A DNA stretch of 64,000 nt, taken from UBA7985 sp038141425 (GTDB lineage Bacteria > Pseudomonadota > Alphaproteobacteria > UBA7985). Below are positions 1 through 10,805 of the stretch, piece after piece. How positions within the stretch are numbered: the first letter of the stretch is position 1; each line of letters starts with the position of its first letter. The notes below the pieces were generated by a model. It did not search any database. It was not told where the DNA came from and worked only from the letters and a program-made list of their open reading frames with translations. The position numbers were made by a program, and so were the translations under genes. The stretch covers positions 310,001-374,000 of the forward strand of contig JAYQIC010000011.1 in the NCBI GenBank assembly GCA_038141425.1, in the 5' to 3' direction.

Positions 1-1
1 C

Positions 2-776
2 GAAGCCCTCGCCGCAGAAGGCCTCCGCGTGACCTACGCGCTCCACGCGCCCACAGGTGCGGTCCCGCCGCCTGCCGGATGCAGCCTGCACCTCGGGTCT
101 TTCGGCGGAGAAGACGGCTTGGCCGACTTCATCCGGGCGCAAGGGGTGACCCAGTGGGTCAACGCCCTGCACCCCCACGCCGCCAGCATGCAGGCGCGGA
201 CGGTCAAACTGGCGCCGGCCGTGGGGCTGCCCTTCCACCGTCTTGAACGGCCGCTGTGGCAGCCCGAACCCGGCGACCACTGGTCCGAGCATGACAGCGT
301 CGAGGCGCTGATCGCCGAGGTTGCGAGGATCGGTCCACCGGCCCAGACCGCACCAGAAAACAACGCAGGTGGAGCACGGGTTCAGGAAACGGCGGCCACC
401 GGCCACCGGCTGCTGCTGACCGTCGGACCGCAGTCGCTGGCCGACTTCCTGCCGCTGACCGGTCCCGGGATCGAAGGCAGCGCTGTTCAGCCGTCGCTTC
501 GACACCGCCCGGGGCGGGGCCTTCGACCGCGTCGTCACCTGGATCGACGGCGCGCCCGACCCCAGTTTCGCAGCCGAAATTGCCCTGATCGAAGCCCACC
601 GGATCACGGCACTCGTGACCAAGAACAGCGGCGGTCCGCGTCCTGCCAAGCTCGATGCGGCGGCGAAGGCCGGTTTGCCCGTGTTTCTGCTCAACCCACC
701 CCGGCTCGAAGGCCTCGCCTACAGCCGTTGGTCAGATATCCGCGACGCTGTACTGGCCGTGGCGGATTTGCGATAG
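2..776 (+). CDS. cobK: Precorrin-6A reductase CobK (5'-truncated, frameshifted)
   Basis: Reduces precorrin-6A to dihydro-precorrin-6 with NAD(P)H in the corrin ring pathway. The window opens inside the gene: the frame is open from base 2 (EALAAEGLRVTYAL...), so roughly 15 N-terminal residues are missing. The first part reads in one frame to about base 480 (…LADFLPLTGPGIEGSAV), after which the typical CobK C-terminal half (FDRVVTWIDGAPDPSFAAEI, VTKNSGGPRPAKLDAA, ending VLAVADLR) continues in the +1 frame to the stop at 774-776. The conserved TKNSGG segment supports the family call. It is the first visible gene of the cobalamin cluster. The break is probably a sequencing indel, because both halves look like intact coding sequence. 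Confidence 0.85.
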
Positions 777-830
777 ATTGAGTCTCGCCCAACGCCATTG
801 CCGGCACGCTTTAGACCTAAGGTCGCGCCC

Positions 831-920
831 ATGACAGTCGCCGATCCCGCCCGCGCTGAAGAGCGCCGCCGCAGCGACCGCCGCACCAACCGGCGGCGGG
901 CGCAGGCGCGCGCCGGATGA
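831..920 (+). CDS. Possible 29-residue arginine-rich leader ORF
   Basis: A short frame begins at an ATG 54 bp after the cobK stop. It encodes about 29 residues that are almost all Arg, Ala, Asp and Glu, and its TGA overlaps the ATG of the DUF1289 gene (ATGA at 917-920). The overlap suggests translational coupling, but the peptide has no recognisable domain and could be chance. Another possibility is that it is the N-terminal tail of the DUF1289 protein separated by an indel. Confidence 0.25.
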   Translation: MTVADPARAEERRRSDRRTNRRRAQARAG

Positions 921-1081
921 TCGACACCACCGTCCCCAGCCCCTGCATCCAGATTTGCCAGATCGACAAGGACCGGAACCAGTGCACGGGCTGCAAGCGC
1001 ACCATCGACGAGATCCGCGACTGGATGATCATGACCGCGGATGAAAAGCGCAGCGTCCTCGCCGCGCTCGACGACCGGTAG
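917..1081 (+). CDS. DUF1289 small cysteine protein
   Basis: Encodes 54 residues starting MIDTTVPSPCIQICQIDK. The pattern PCIxxCxxD…CxGCxRTxxEIxxW is the hallmark of the DUF1289 family, small proteins (about 50-80 aa) with four conserved cysteines that probably bind a metal or Fe-S cluster. The function is not established. The gene sits between cobK and cobU in the cobalamin cluster, 6 bp before the cobU start, so it is probably co-transcribed. The location may be coincidental, since DUF1289 genes also occur in many unrelated contexts. It is full length for the family. Confidence 0.8.
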   Translation: MIDTTVPSPCIQICQIDKDRNQCTGCKRTIDEIRDWMIMTADEKRSVLAALDDR

Positions 1082-1087
1082 GCGCGC

Positions 1088-1661
1088 GTGGGCCTGCACC
1101 TCGTCCTCGGCGGTGCGCGCTCGGGCAAATCCGCCTTTGCCGAAGCCGCAGCGAAGGCCGCAAGCCTCGAGCGGGCAGCATCCTGCGCGGGCTGAGACGG
1201 AAGCCGACGACAGCGGCAGCATTCGGCCCGGTCAGCGCCTCTATCTCGCCACCAGCCGCATCTACGACAGCGCTCACGAAGACCGCATCGCCAAACACCG
1301 CGCCGCGCGCGACCCCGACTGGCAGCTGCACGAAGAGCCGATCGCGCTCGCGGAGACCCTCGCCCGGCTGGACGATCCGGGGACTGTGATCCTCGTGGAT
1401 TGCCTGACGCTGTGGCTGACAAACCTGCTGCTCGATAAGGAGGATATCGGAAACCATATCGAGCGGTTAGAACGGACCTTGCCCGCCCTGTCGGCCCACG
1501 TCATCCTCGTGGCCAACGAAGTGGGCCTGAGCGTGGCGCCGGAAACAGCGCTGGGCAATGCTTTCCGCGACGAGGCCGGGCTGTTGAACCAGCGCATGGC
1601 CGCTTGCGCGGATCGCGTCGATTTTATCGCGGCAGGGCTGCCGCTGAGACTAAAGGGGTAA
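1088..1661 (+). CDS. cobU: Adenosylcobinamide kinase/guanylyltransferase CobU/CobP (frameshifted)
   Basis: Bifunctional enzyme of nucleotide-loop assembly: phosphorylates adenosylcobinamide and transfers GMP to it. Translation from the GTG at 1088 begins VGLHLVLGGARSGKSAFAEA, with the CobU P-loop GGARSGKS. That frame stops at about 1196. Family-typical sequence resumes in another frame (RLYLATSRIYDSAHEDRIAKHR, then the VDCLTLWLTNLL segment and EVGLSVAPETALGNAFRDEAG) to the TAA at 1659-1661. A single indel between about 1150 and 1200 explains this. The intact product would be about 190 aa, usual for CobU. It ends 4 bp before cobW. Confidence 0.87.
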
Positions 1662-1665
1662 GGCC

Positions 1666-2704
1666 GTGGCTCAGAAGGTGCCAGTAACCGTCGTCACCGG
1701 GTTTCTCGGGGCGGGCAAAACCAGCCTGATCCGGCATTGGCTGGAGAACGCAGGCGGTCGCCGCATCGCGCTGATCGTCAACGAATTCGGCGACGTCGGG
1801 GTCGATGGTGAGATCCTGCGCGGCTGCGGCATCGAAAGCTGCTCGGACGATGACATCATGGAGCTGGCCAACGGCTGCCTGTGCTGCACGGTCGCGGACG
1901 ATTTCGTGCCGACCATGGAAGCCCTGCTCGACCGCGACAACCCGCCCGAACATATCGTCATCGAAACCAGCGGGCTGGCGCTGCCCAAGCCACTGGTCAA
2001 GGCCGTAGACTGGCCGACCCTGCGCCCGCGCGTCACCGTCGATGGTGTGGTGACGGTGGTGGATGGCCGTGCCGTCGCTGACGGCCTGTTCGCGCCGGAC
2101 CCGGTCGCGGTGCAGGCAGCGCGCGAAGCCGACGATGCCCTCGACCACGAAACCCCGCTCGAAGAACTGTTCGAAGAACAGCTGGGCTGCGCCGACCTGA
2201 TCATCGTCAACAAGACCGACCTGATCGGTGACGCCGACTGGTCCGATATCGAAGGCCGCGTCCGCGAGGACGCCCGTGCCGGCGCCGGGCTGATCAAATC
2301 CAGCTATGGCGCGGTCCCGCCAGCCGTTGCGCTGGGCCTCGATGCCGCCGCCGAAGACGACCTCGACAGCCGCCCTTCGCACCACGATGACGGCCACGAG
2401 CACGACCACGATGACTTTGACAGCCGGGTGTTCCACCTCGGTGAAATGCAGTCCGAAGCGGCGTTTCAGGCGGCACTTCGAGCAGATTGCGGGCGACTTC
2501 AGCCTGCTCCGCGCCAAGGGCTTTATCGCCGTCGAGGGCAAGCCCCGCCGGTTCGCTCTGCAAGGGGTCGGCACCCGCTTCCAGGGCTACTTCGACCGTG
2601 AATGGCGCGACGATGAAACCCGCGGCACCGCCATTGTCTGCATCGGTGAGCACGATCTGGATTGGGCCGGTCTCGCCGAGGCCGTCAATGGGATCGCCGC
2701 CTAG
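1666..2704 (+). CDS. cobW: CobW-type GTPase / metal chaperone (frameshifted)
   Basis: G3E-family P-loop GTPase thought to deliver cobalt to the CobN chelatase. Visible motifs are the Walker A GFLGAGKTS (about residues 12-20), the metal-binding GCLCC, the IETSGLALP segment and the NKTD guanine-specificity motif, followed by a His/Asp-rich linker (SHHDDGHEHDHDDFDS). The start is the GTG at 1666, 4 bp after cobU. The reading frame changes near base 2470. The CobW C-terminal domain (FIAVEGKPRRFALQGVGTRF, …FDREW, ending AVNGIAA) follows in the next frame to 2704. Position directly before cobN fits a genuine CobW rather than another COG0523 paralogue. Confidence 0.9.
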
Positions 2705-2719
2705 AACCGGGCCGATCCC

Positions 2720-5700
2720 GTGCACCTGCTCGCCGCCCAGCCCGGCGCCCTCAGTGACAATGACGAGGCCATCGACCTCGAACAGTCGCCGGGCGCCGTT
2801 GTCTTTCTGTCCGCCGCCGACACCGACCTCGCGCTGATCACAGCCGCGCAGGAAGCCCGTCTGGCTGACACCCCGGACGCCCCGTCGCTGCGCGCGGCCA
2901 ACCTCATGCAGCTGCAGCACCCGATGAGCGTCGATCTCTACCTCGAACGGGTGGTGCGCCACGCTCAGGTGGTTGTGGTGCGCCTGCTCGGGGGCAAGGC
3001 CTACTGGTCCTACGGCGTCGAGCAGCTGATCGCCGCCTGTCAGGCGTCGGGTGCGGCGCTGGCGCTGCTGCCCGGGGACGATCGACCAGACGCCGAGCTG
3101 CGGGGTTGGTCCAACCTCGATGCGGCGACCTACGACGGGCTGTGGGCGCTGCTGGGGCAGGGCGGGGCGGTCAACGCCCGCGCTTTCGTCGATGCGCTGG
3201 GCGCGCTGGCGGCCCGGAACCCCGGTGATGCTGCCCCGGCTGTGCGCGCTGCCGAAACCCTGCCCGAAAACGGCCTGCTCGACCCCTCATTGGTGGCGAA
3301 CCCCGACGCACCGGTGGTGCCGTTGGTGTTCTACCGTGCGCTGGTGCAGGCGGGTGACCTCGCCCCGGTGCAGGCGCTGGCACAGGCCCTGTCGGCGCGC
3401 GGCCTGCGCCCCTTACCGATCTTCCTCAAGAGCCTGAAGGATGCCGGCTCCCGCGCCTTCCTCGCCGAAACCTTCGCCTCAGCCCCGCCGAGCGTGATCA
3501 TCAACTTCACCGCCTTTTCGGCCGCCAAGCCGGGGCAGGCCAGCGACGAAAGCCCCTTCGGCGTCGACGCGCCGGTGATCCAGGCCGTGCTCTCCGGCGG
3601 CTCGCTGGAGGCGTGGCGCGAGGGCACACAGGGCCTCGGTCCCCGTGATCTGGCCATGAACGTGGTTCTGCCCGAGGTCGACGGCCGGATCCTGAGCCGC
3701 GCGGTTTCCTTCAAGTCGGCGGGCGACCCGTCCCCGGCGACCGAATGCGCCGTGGTCCGTCACCAGCCGCTGGCCGACCGCATCGACTGGGTGGCGGCGC
3801 TGGCCGAAAGCTGGGCCCGCCTGCGCGCCCTCAGCCCCGCCGAGCGCGGCGTCGCGCTGGTGCTCGCCAACTACCCCAACAAGGACAGCCGTATCGCCAA
3901 TGGCGTCGGCCTCGACGCCCCGGCCAGCACCACCGGCCTGCTGCAGGCGTTGGCGGGGGCTGGCTACGACCTCGGCGAAAACCAGCCGCGCCTGCCTCGC
4001 CCGAGGCGCTGATGCAGCTGCTGCTCAGCGGGCCAACCAACCGTGATCCCGCGCGCGATGCCAAGCACTACAATCCGAAGCTGAGCGGGAGCAGGTGACT
4101 ACCGTCGCCTTTTTCGACCAGCTGGACGAGGGCGTCCGCGCCGCCGTTGAGGCGCGCTGGGGTGAACCGGCGCAGGATCCGTTCTGGGACGGCGCGGGCT
4201 TCCACCTCGCCCTGCACCGCTTCGGCAAGGTGCTGATCGGCATCCAGCCCCAGCGCGGCTACCACCTCGACATCGAAGGCACCTACCACGACCCCGATCT
4301 GGTGCCGCCGCACGGCTATCTCGCCTTTTACGCCGCCGTGCGGGCGCAGGCTGACGCCGTGATCCACGTCGGCAAACACGGTAACCTCGAATGGCTGCCG
4401 GGCAAGGCGTTGGCGCTGTCCAGCGGTTGCTTCCCCGACGCGGTGCTCGGCCCCATGCCGCAGCTCTATCCCTTCATCGTCAATGACCCCGGCGAGGGGT
4501 CGCAGGCCAAGCGGCGCACCGCCGCCGTGGTCGTCGACCACCTGACCCCGCCGCTGACCCGCGCCGGTCTGCATGGCGACCTTTCGGCGCTGGAAGCCGA
4601 TGTTGATGAGTACTTTCAGGCCGCCGGACTGCACCCCGCCCGGGCGACGCTGCTGGCCAAGGATATTGTCAACAAGGTCCACGACTTCGGGCTGGCCGAC
4701 GATCTCGGGCTCAGCGCCGGGGACGGTGACGCGGCGGTTCTGGGCAAGCTCGACGGCTTCCTGTGCGATCTCAAGGACCTGCAGATCCGCGACGGGCTGC
4801 ACATCTTCGGCGCGGCGCCCCAAGGCCCGCAGCGCCGTGATCTGCTGCTCGCGCTGGCCCGGCCGGGTTTCAGCGATTACCCCTCCTACATCGAAGCGCT
4901 GGCGCGGGCCGAGGGCATCGATGCGCCGCTGCTGACCCTCGATCCGGGGCAGGCGCTGCCCATCGACGGCATCGAAGGGCGCAGGACCGTGGCCGACCAC
5001 GTCGAAGCGCTGGAGCAGCAGGCGCAGGCCATCCTCGACGGCGAAGCTGCGGCTCCTTCAATGAGGCGGCAGCAGCACTGTTTTCCGGCATTGAAACGGT
5101 GATTGCGCCGCTGATCGACGCGTCCGCCTCGCGTGAACTGTCGGCGAGCCTGCAGGGGCTCGACGGCCGCTTCGTCCCGCCCGGCCCCTCGGGTGCACCG
5201 ACGCGGGCGCGGCTCGATGTGCTGCCGACCGGGCGCAATTTCTTTCTGTCGACACCCGGGCGGTGCCGACGCAGGCGGCGTGGCGGCTGGGCTGGAAGTC
5301 GGCCTCGCTGCTGGTCGAGCGCTATGCGCAGGATCAGGGCGACTGGCCGCGCCGCATGCTGCTGTCGTGCTGGGGTACGGCGAACATGCGCACCGGCGGG
5401 GAAGACATCGCGCAGGCGCTGGCCCTGCTCGGGGTCAAGCCGCAGTGGGATACGACCAGCGGCCGGGTCACGGGGTTCGAGGTGCTGCCGCTGGACGTGC
5501 TCAACCGACCCCGCGTGGACGTGACCCTGCGGGTCTCGGGCTTCTTCCGCGACGCTTTCCCCGGCCTGATGGACCTGTTCGACGCCGCGGTGAAGGCCGT
5601 TGCAGTGCTCGATGAAACCGCAGGTGAAAGTGAGGGTCAGAACCCGCTCGCCGCGCGGGTGCGGGCCGAGGCAACCCGGCTGCAGGCCAGCGGGCTGGAC

Positions 5701-6441
5701 CCGGTAGCGGCACAGCGACAGGCGAGTTTCCGCGTCTTTGGCTCCAAACCCGGCGCCTATGGCGCGGGTCTGCAGGCGCTGATCGACAGCGGTGCCTGGG
5801 AAGAACCATCCAAGCTGGCCGAGGCTTTCCTGAGCTGGTCCTCCTACGCCTACGGCCAGCGGGTGCAGGGCGAGGCGGCGGGCGAGGCCCTGCGCGGGCA
5901 GCTGCGGGCGGTCGAGGCGGTGATCCACAATCAGGACAACCGCGAACACGACATCCTCGACAGCGACGACTACTACCAGTTCGAGGGCGGAGCCTTTGCC
6001 GCGATCCGGCACCTTTCCGGGCAGTCGCCGGCGGCCTACCACAACGATCATTCCGAGCCGGAGCGGCTGCGCATCCGGTCGTTGTCCGAGGAAATGAGCC
6101 GGATTGTGCGCGGTCGCGCCACCAACCCGAAGTGGATCGAGGGCGTGATGCGCCACGGCTACAAAGGGGCCTTTGAGATGGCGGCGACGCTGGACTATCT
6201 GTTCGCCTTCGCCGCGACCACGGATGCGGTCTCGCCCGATCATTTTCAGGCGCTCTACGATGCGACCTTGGCACAGGATCAGGTGCGTGATTTCATAGCT
6301 CAGCATAACCCCGAGGCGCTCAAGGATATGGCGGCTCGGTATCTGGAGGCCATTCGGCGCGGGTACTGGACCCCGCGTTCGAACACGGCCGGCGCCGCGC
6401 TGTCGGGCTGGTCCAGCGGAGAAGAACAGGCATGGCACTGA
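2720..6441 (+). CDS. cobN: Cobaltochelatase large subunit CobN (several frameshifts)
   Basis: Large subunit of the ATP-dependent CobNST complex that inserts cobalt into hydrogenobyrinate a,c-diamide in the cobalt-late route. The start is the GTG at 2720. The span would encode about 1,240 aa, normal for CobN. Recognisable blocks occur in order: an N-terminal segment with LGGKAYWSYGVEQL, the ANYPNKDSRIANGVGLDAP segment, HVGKHGNLEWLPGKALALS, GRFVPPGPSGAPTRARLDVLPTGRNFF split into its typical order, WGTANMRTGGEDIAQAL, and the C-terminal GYKGAFEMAATLDYLF region. Frame changes lie near 3990, 4085, 5055 and 5255. CobS and CobT are not in the window. The 3' end overlaps cobO by 10 bp. Confidence 0.92.
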
Positions 6442-7067
6442 AGCGCCCTGAGGGCATGACCGACGAGGAGTTCATCGCCCGCGCCAATGAAAAGGCGCGG
6501 AAGAAGAAGGCCGCCCGCGACAAGATCCTCGCCACCAAGACCATCGAAAAGGGCCTGCTCATCGTCCACACCGGGCCGGGAAAGGGCAAGTCGACCGCCG
6601 CTTTCGGCATGGTGTTCCGCGCGCTGGGCAACGGCATGAAGGTTGGGGTGGTGCAGTTCGTCAAAGGCAAGTGGGAAACCGGCGAACGCGCGGTGCTGGA
6701 GAAGTTCCCGGACCAGTGCGTGATCCGCTCGATGGGCGAGGGCTTTACGTGGGAAACTCAGGATCGCGAGCGTGATATCGCAGCGGCCAAGGCCGCCTGG
6801 GACATGGCGCAGGAGATGATCAACGATCCGAGCTTTGATATGGTCCTGCTCGACGAGCTCAACATCTGCCTGCGGTATGAGTATCTCGACATCGCCGAGG
6901 TGGTCGCTGCGCTGCAGGCACGGCGGGAGATGCTGCACGTCATCGTCACCGGCCGTAACGCCAAGGATCCCCTGATCGAGGCCGCCGATCTGGTCACGGA
7001 AATGGGGCAGATCAAGCACCCCTTCCGCGAGCAGAACGTCAAGGCGCAAGTGGGCGTGGAGTTCTGA
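6432..7067 (+). CDS. cobO: Cob(I)yrinic acid a,c-diamide adenosyltransferase
   Basis: Transfers the adenosyl group of ATP to Co(I) corrinoid, forming the upper axial ligand (CobA/CobO/BtuR family). The 211-aa frame is intact. The P-loop GPGKGKST lies at residues 48-55, followed by VGVVQFVKGKWETGER, the LDELNICLRY segment and the C-terminal KHPFREQNVKAQVGVEF tail with the near-invariant GVEF ending. The start ATG lies within the last codons of cobN (10 bp overlap), suggesting translational coupling. cobQ follows after 2 bp. It is one of the few genes here with no frameshift. Confidence 0.95.
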   Translation: MALKRPEGMTDEEFIARANEKARKKKAARDKILATKTIEKGLLIVHTGPGKGKSTAAFGMVFRALGNGMKVGVVQFVKGKWETGERAVLEKFPDQCVIRSMGEGFTWETQDRERDIAAAKAAWDMAQEMINDPSFDMVLLDELNICLRYEYLDIAEVVAALQARREMLHVIVTGRNAKDPLIEAADLVTEMGQIKHPFREQNVKAQVGVEF

Positions 7068-7069
7068 TC

Positions 7070-8563
7070 ATGCCTGCGCGGACGCCTGCACTCATGCTGC
7101 TGGGCACGGGGTCGGACGTCGGCAAATCACTGGTCGCGGCCGGGCTGTGCCGGGCCTTTACCCGGCGCGGGCTGCAGGTCGCACCGTTCAAGCCGCAGAA
7201 CATGTCCAACAACGCTGCTGTCACCCGTGATGGCGGGGAAATCGGGCGCGCGCAGGCGCTTGCAGGCCCGGGCCTGTGGCCTCCAGCCCCACACCGACAT
7301 GAACCCGGTGCTGCTCAAGCCGCAAAGCGAGACCGGCGCCCAGATCGTGGTGCAGGGGCAGGTGCGCGGCTCGGCCCGTGGCGCCGGAGTATCAGGCGAT
7401 CAAGGGCAGCCTCATGCCCGACGTGCTGGACAGCTTTCACCGCCTCAGCCAGAGCGCCGAGCTGGTGGTGGTCGAGGGCGCGGGCAGTGCTTCCGAACTC
7501 AACCTGCGTGAAGGCGATATCGCGAACTGGGGTTTTGCCCGCGCCGCGTCGGTGCCCACGGTGCTGGTCGGTGACATCGACCGGGGCGGGGTGATCGCCA
7601 ACATCATCGGCACCCACCGGCTGGTCTCCCGCGAAGACCGCGCCCTGCTGCGTGGCTTCCTGATCAACAAATTCCGGGGCGATACCAGCCTGTTCGCCAG
7701 TGGCAGTGCGCTGATCCGGCACGAAACCGGCCTACGGGATCTGGGCATCATCCCGTTTTTCCCCGCCGCCCGCGACCTGCCCGCCGAGGACGTGCTCGCG
7801 CTCGACCAGAGCGCGGCGGCCAAACCCGACGCGCGCGTGAAAATCGCGGTGCTGCGGCTGGCGCGGATTTCCAACTTTGACGATTTCGACCCGCTGGCGG
7901 CCGAGCCGGGGTCGAGCTGGTCTTCGTCCAGCCCGGCGAGGTCGTTCCCGCCGACGCCGATCTGGTGATCCTGCCCGGGTCCAAGGCGACCCTCGCTGAT
8001 CTGGCATTTGTGCGGGAACAGGGCTGGGACGTGGACCTGCTGGCGCACGTGCGGCGTGGCAGGCCGGTGCTGGGCATTTGCGGCGGTTATCAGATGCTGG
8101 GGACCCACATCGCTGACCCTGAGGGGATCGAAGGCCCGCCGTCATCGGCAGCAGGGCTGGGACTGCTCCCGGTCGAAACCGTGATGAAGGGGCCCAAAAC
8201 GCTGGTCGAGATCAGCGGCCTGCACCCGCCAGCGGCGAGGCCGTCGCCGGCTACGAAATGCATATGGGGGTGACCACCCCGACTGAACCCGGCTATCCGC
8301 CTGCGCCCATGCTCAGCCTCGGTGTGTCTGGTGGCAGGGGCCAGCCCGACGGCGCCGTGCAGGGGGCGGTTCAGGGCTGTTACCTACACGGTCTGTTCAA
8401 CAGCGACGGTTTCCGGGCTGCGTTTCTGGCCAGCCTCGACCCGGCCTTGCAGAGCGATCTGGCCTTCGAGGCGCGGGTCGAAGCCACGCTCGATGCGCTC
8501 GCGGCGCATTTCGAAGACAGTCTGGATCTCGATCAGGTCTGGGATCTGGCCCGCGCAGGCTGA
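7070..8563 (+). CDS. cobQ: Cobyric acid synthase CobQ (several frameshifts)
   Basis: Amidates four side chains (b, d, e, g) of adenosyl-cobyrinate a,c-diamide using glutamine and ATP. Seen in order: the N-terminal ATPase motif GTGSDVGKSLVAAGLCR, FKPQNMSNNAAVT, DMNPVLLKPQSETGAQ, LVVVEGAGSASELNL, VGDIDRGGVIA, then the class I glutaminase half with LPGSKATLADL and the nucleophile loop GICGGYQMLG, and GCYLHGLFNSD near the end. Blocks alternate between frames, with breaks near 7262, 7375, 7905 and 8230. The order and spacing equal an intact protein of about 497 aa. Repeated single indels are more likely than decay, because all catalytic motifs persist. Confidence 0.9.
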
Positions 8564-8585
8564 GGTTGGCCCGTTGGCGGACCTT

Positions 8586-9554
8586 TCAGGCCAGCCACAG
8601 CATCATCAGCAGCAGGGCGGCGACCGCCGCCGTCATCACCACGCCACAGCGGAAATACAGCGCCAGTGCCCGGCGGATATCGCCGCTGGTCAGCGCGCGT
8701 CTTCCGGTACCCATCGGCGGGTCGTCGCTCCATCCCGTGTCGTACTTGCGTGGCCCGGCGAGCGAAATATCCGAGCCCGGCGGCGAAGGCGGCCTCAGGC
8801 CAGCCTGCGTTGGGGGAGCGGTGCCGGGGGCGGCGGCAGCCATGGTGCGCCAGCCGCCACCGGCGACCAGACAGACCAGCGCCCCGGTCAGCCGCGCCGG
8901 GATCCAGTTGATGGCGTCGTCCAGCCGCGCGGCAGCCTTGCCGAAGTCCTCGAAGCGGTCGTTGCGGTAGCCCCACATGCTGTCGAGTGTGTTGACCGCC
9001 TTGTAGGCGAGCAGCCCCGGCAGGCCGAACACCAGCCCCCAGAACAGCGGCGCGGTGACCCCGTCGGAAAAGTTCTCAGCCAGTGATTCGATGGCGGCGC
9101 GGGAGACCCCGGCTTCGTCCAGCGCTTCCGGGTCGCGACCGACGATATGGGACACGGCCTCGCGCCCTTGCGGCAGGCCCTGATCAAGGCCATCGGCGAC
9201 CCGGCCGACGAACGCCGCCAGCGTGGAGACCGCCAGCAGGATCAGCCCGAGCGCGAAGAACACCAGCGCGTAGGCCCAGCCAGGCAGCAGCACGAAGGCC
9301 AGCACGCCCAGACCGTCGGCCAGCCCCACCAGCGCCAGCCATGCCCACAGGCCGCGACGACGGCGGACGGCGGCGCTCAGCCCGGCGCTGTTCAGCCGCT
9401 TTTCGACCCACGAAATCAGCCCGCCGAAGGCAACGACCGGGTGCCAGCGTGGTTCGAAACTGCGCCCCAGCCGGTACAGCACCAGCTCGACCAGCAGCAC
9501 GGCAGCGAGAACCCCCGCGTTCAGGGCGATAAAATGGAGGATCAGGGTCATCAT
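8586..9554 (-). CDS. cbiB: Adenosylcobinamide-phosphate synthase CbiB/CobD
   Basis: Membrane protein that attaches the aminopropanol (phosphate) arm to cobyric acid. The 322-aa frame starts MMTLILHFIALNAGVLAAVL and shows several hydrophobic segments with family motifs WHPVVAFGGLISWVEKRLN, REAVSHIVGRDPEALDEAGV, AIESLAENFSDGVTAPLFW and AVNTLDSMWGYRND. The segment that should read SPNAGWPEAAFAAGLG is present only in another frame between about 8780 and 8830, so two compensating indels garble about 20 residues while the ends stay in frame. It is the only - strand gene in the cobalamin cluster and faces cobQ tail to tail. Confidence 0.9.
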   Translation of the reverse strand: MMTLILHFIALNAGVLAAVLLVELVLYRLGRSFEPRWHPVVAFGGLISWVEKRLNSAGLSAAVRRRRGLWAWLALVGLADGLGVLAFVLLPGWAYALVFFALGLILLAVSTLAAFVGRVADGLDQGLPQGREAVSHIVGRDPEALDEAGVSRAAIESLAENFSDGVTAPLFWGLVFGLPGLLAYKAVNTLDSMWGYRNDRFEDFGKAAARLDDAINWIPARLTGALVCLVAGGGWRTMAAAAPGTAPPTQAGLRPPSPPGSDISLAGPRKYDTGWSDDPPMGTGRRALTSGDIRRALALYFRCGVVMTAAVAALLLMMLWLA

Positions 9555-9671
9555 GACGCCAGAAATACAGCACGCGCCGCACTGTGTCGCGTCAAAGTGG
9601 GCTGCTCCATGCTGCTCTTCCGCGCTAAATCTGCTGAAACTCAGGAATCATTGTACCGGGGAGCAAGGGTC

Positions 9672-10799
9672 ATGAAGACAGGCGTAATGGTATGCGGCCA
9701 CGGCAGCCGCGACGAAGGGGCCGTGCGCGAGTTCGCGCAAGTGGCCGAGGGCCTGCGCACCCGCATGCCGCAGTTCGACGTTGACTACGGCTATCTGGAG
9801 TTTGCCACCCCGATCATCCGCGATGGTCTGGACCGCCTGCGGGAGAAGGGTTGCAAGCGCATCCTCGCGGTGCCGGGGATGCTGTTCGCGGCGGGCCATG
9901 CCAAGAACGACATTCCGTCGGTGCTCAACACCTACGGCGCCCAGCACGACATCGAAATGCACTACGGCCGCGAGCTTGGCGTCGATAACAAGATGATCCG
10001 CGCCGCCGGTGAGCGCGTGCGCGAAGCGGTCGAGCGCGCCAACGCAGAACAGGGCGAGGTCGCCCCGCACGAAACCCTGCTGGTCGTGGTCGGTCGCGGT
10101 GCTTCCGACCCCGATGCCAACTCCAACGTCACCAAGATCACCCGCATGCTGTGGGAAGGGCTGGGCTTTGGCTGGGCCGAAACCGCTTACTCTGGCGTAA
10201 CCTTCCCGCTGGTCATTCCGGCGCTGGAAAAATGCGCCATGCTCGGCTTCAAGCGGATTGTCGTCTTCCCCTATTTCCTGTTCACCGGCGTGCTGGTCAA
10301 CCGTATCTATGACCAGACCGACGAAGTTGCGGCGGCCTTCCCCGGCCTGCAGTTCATCAAGGCCGGTTACCTCAATGACCACGATCTGGTGCTCGACACC
10401 TTCAAGGACCGGGTCGAGGAGTGCATGACCGGGCAGAACGTCATGAACTGCCTGAACTGTAAGTACCGCGAGCAGGTTCTGGGCTTCGAGGCCGAAGTCG
10501 GCCTGCCGCAGGAATCGCACCATCACCACGTCGAGGGCGGCGACAAGACCGGTGGCGGGCACAGTCACGATCACGGCCACAGCCATAGCCACGAACACGA
10601 TCATGCCCACGGGCACAGCCACGACCATGATCACAACCACGACCACGACCACGACCACCCGCACACCCACCATCCCTACCCCCACGCTGACCACCCCATG
10701 GGTCCGTGGTCGCTGCCCGGCACCAAGCAGGGCGAGCACCTCGTCTGCCCCTGCGGTCGCTGGGCCGTGACCAAAAACGACGAACGCTTCGAGGCCTGA
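9672..10799 (+). CDS. cbiX: CbiX-type sirohydrochlorin cobaltochelatase with His-rich tail
   Basis: Class II chelatase that in the cobalt-early route inserts Co2+ into sirohydrochlorin. 375 aa from the ATG at 9672. The N-terminal region has VCGHGSRDEGAVREFA, and a second chelatase-like half begins near LLVVVGRGASDPDANSN, the duplicated arrangement of long CbiX proteins. A MxCxxC motif (Met258-Cys260-Cys263) matches the redox-active Fe-S site described for CbiX. Residues about 283-341 form a tract dominated by His and Asp, followed by a CPCGRW ending. The frame is intact and cobH starts 6 bp downstream. It could alternatively act as a cobalt store or chaperone for late insertion. Confidence 0.9.
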   Translation: MKTGVMVCGHGSRDEGAVREFAQVAEGLRTRMPQFDVDYGYLEFATPIIRDGLDRLREKGCKRILAVPGMLFAAGHAKNDIPSVLNTYGAQHDIEMHYGRELGVDNKMIRAAGERVREAVERANAEQGEVAPHETLLVVVGRGASDPDANSNVTKITRMLWEGLGFGWAETAYSGVTFPLVIPALEKCAMLGFKRIVVFPYFLFTGVLVNRIYDQTDEVAAAFPGLQFIKAGYLNDHDLVLDTFKDRVEECMTGQNVMNCLNCKYREQVLGFEAEVGLPQESHHHHVEGGDKTGGGHSHDHGHSHSHEHDHAHGHSHDHDHNHDHDHDHPHTHHPYPHADHPMGPWSLPGTKQGEHLVCPCGRWAVTKNDERFEA

Positions 10800-10805
10800 G
10801 ACCCC

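Noticed and set aside
9147..9671. N-terminal extension of CbiX continuing open upstream of 9672
   Set aside because: The upstream frame overlaps cbiB on the other strand and shows no family sequence; MKTGVMVCGHGSRDEG at 9672 is the natural start.
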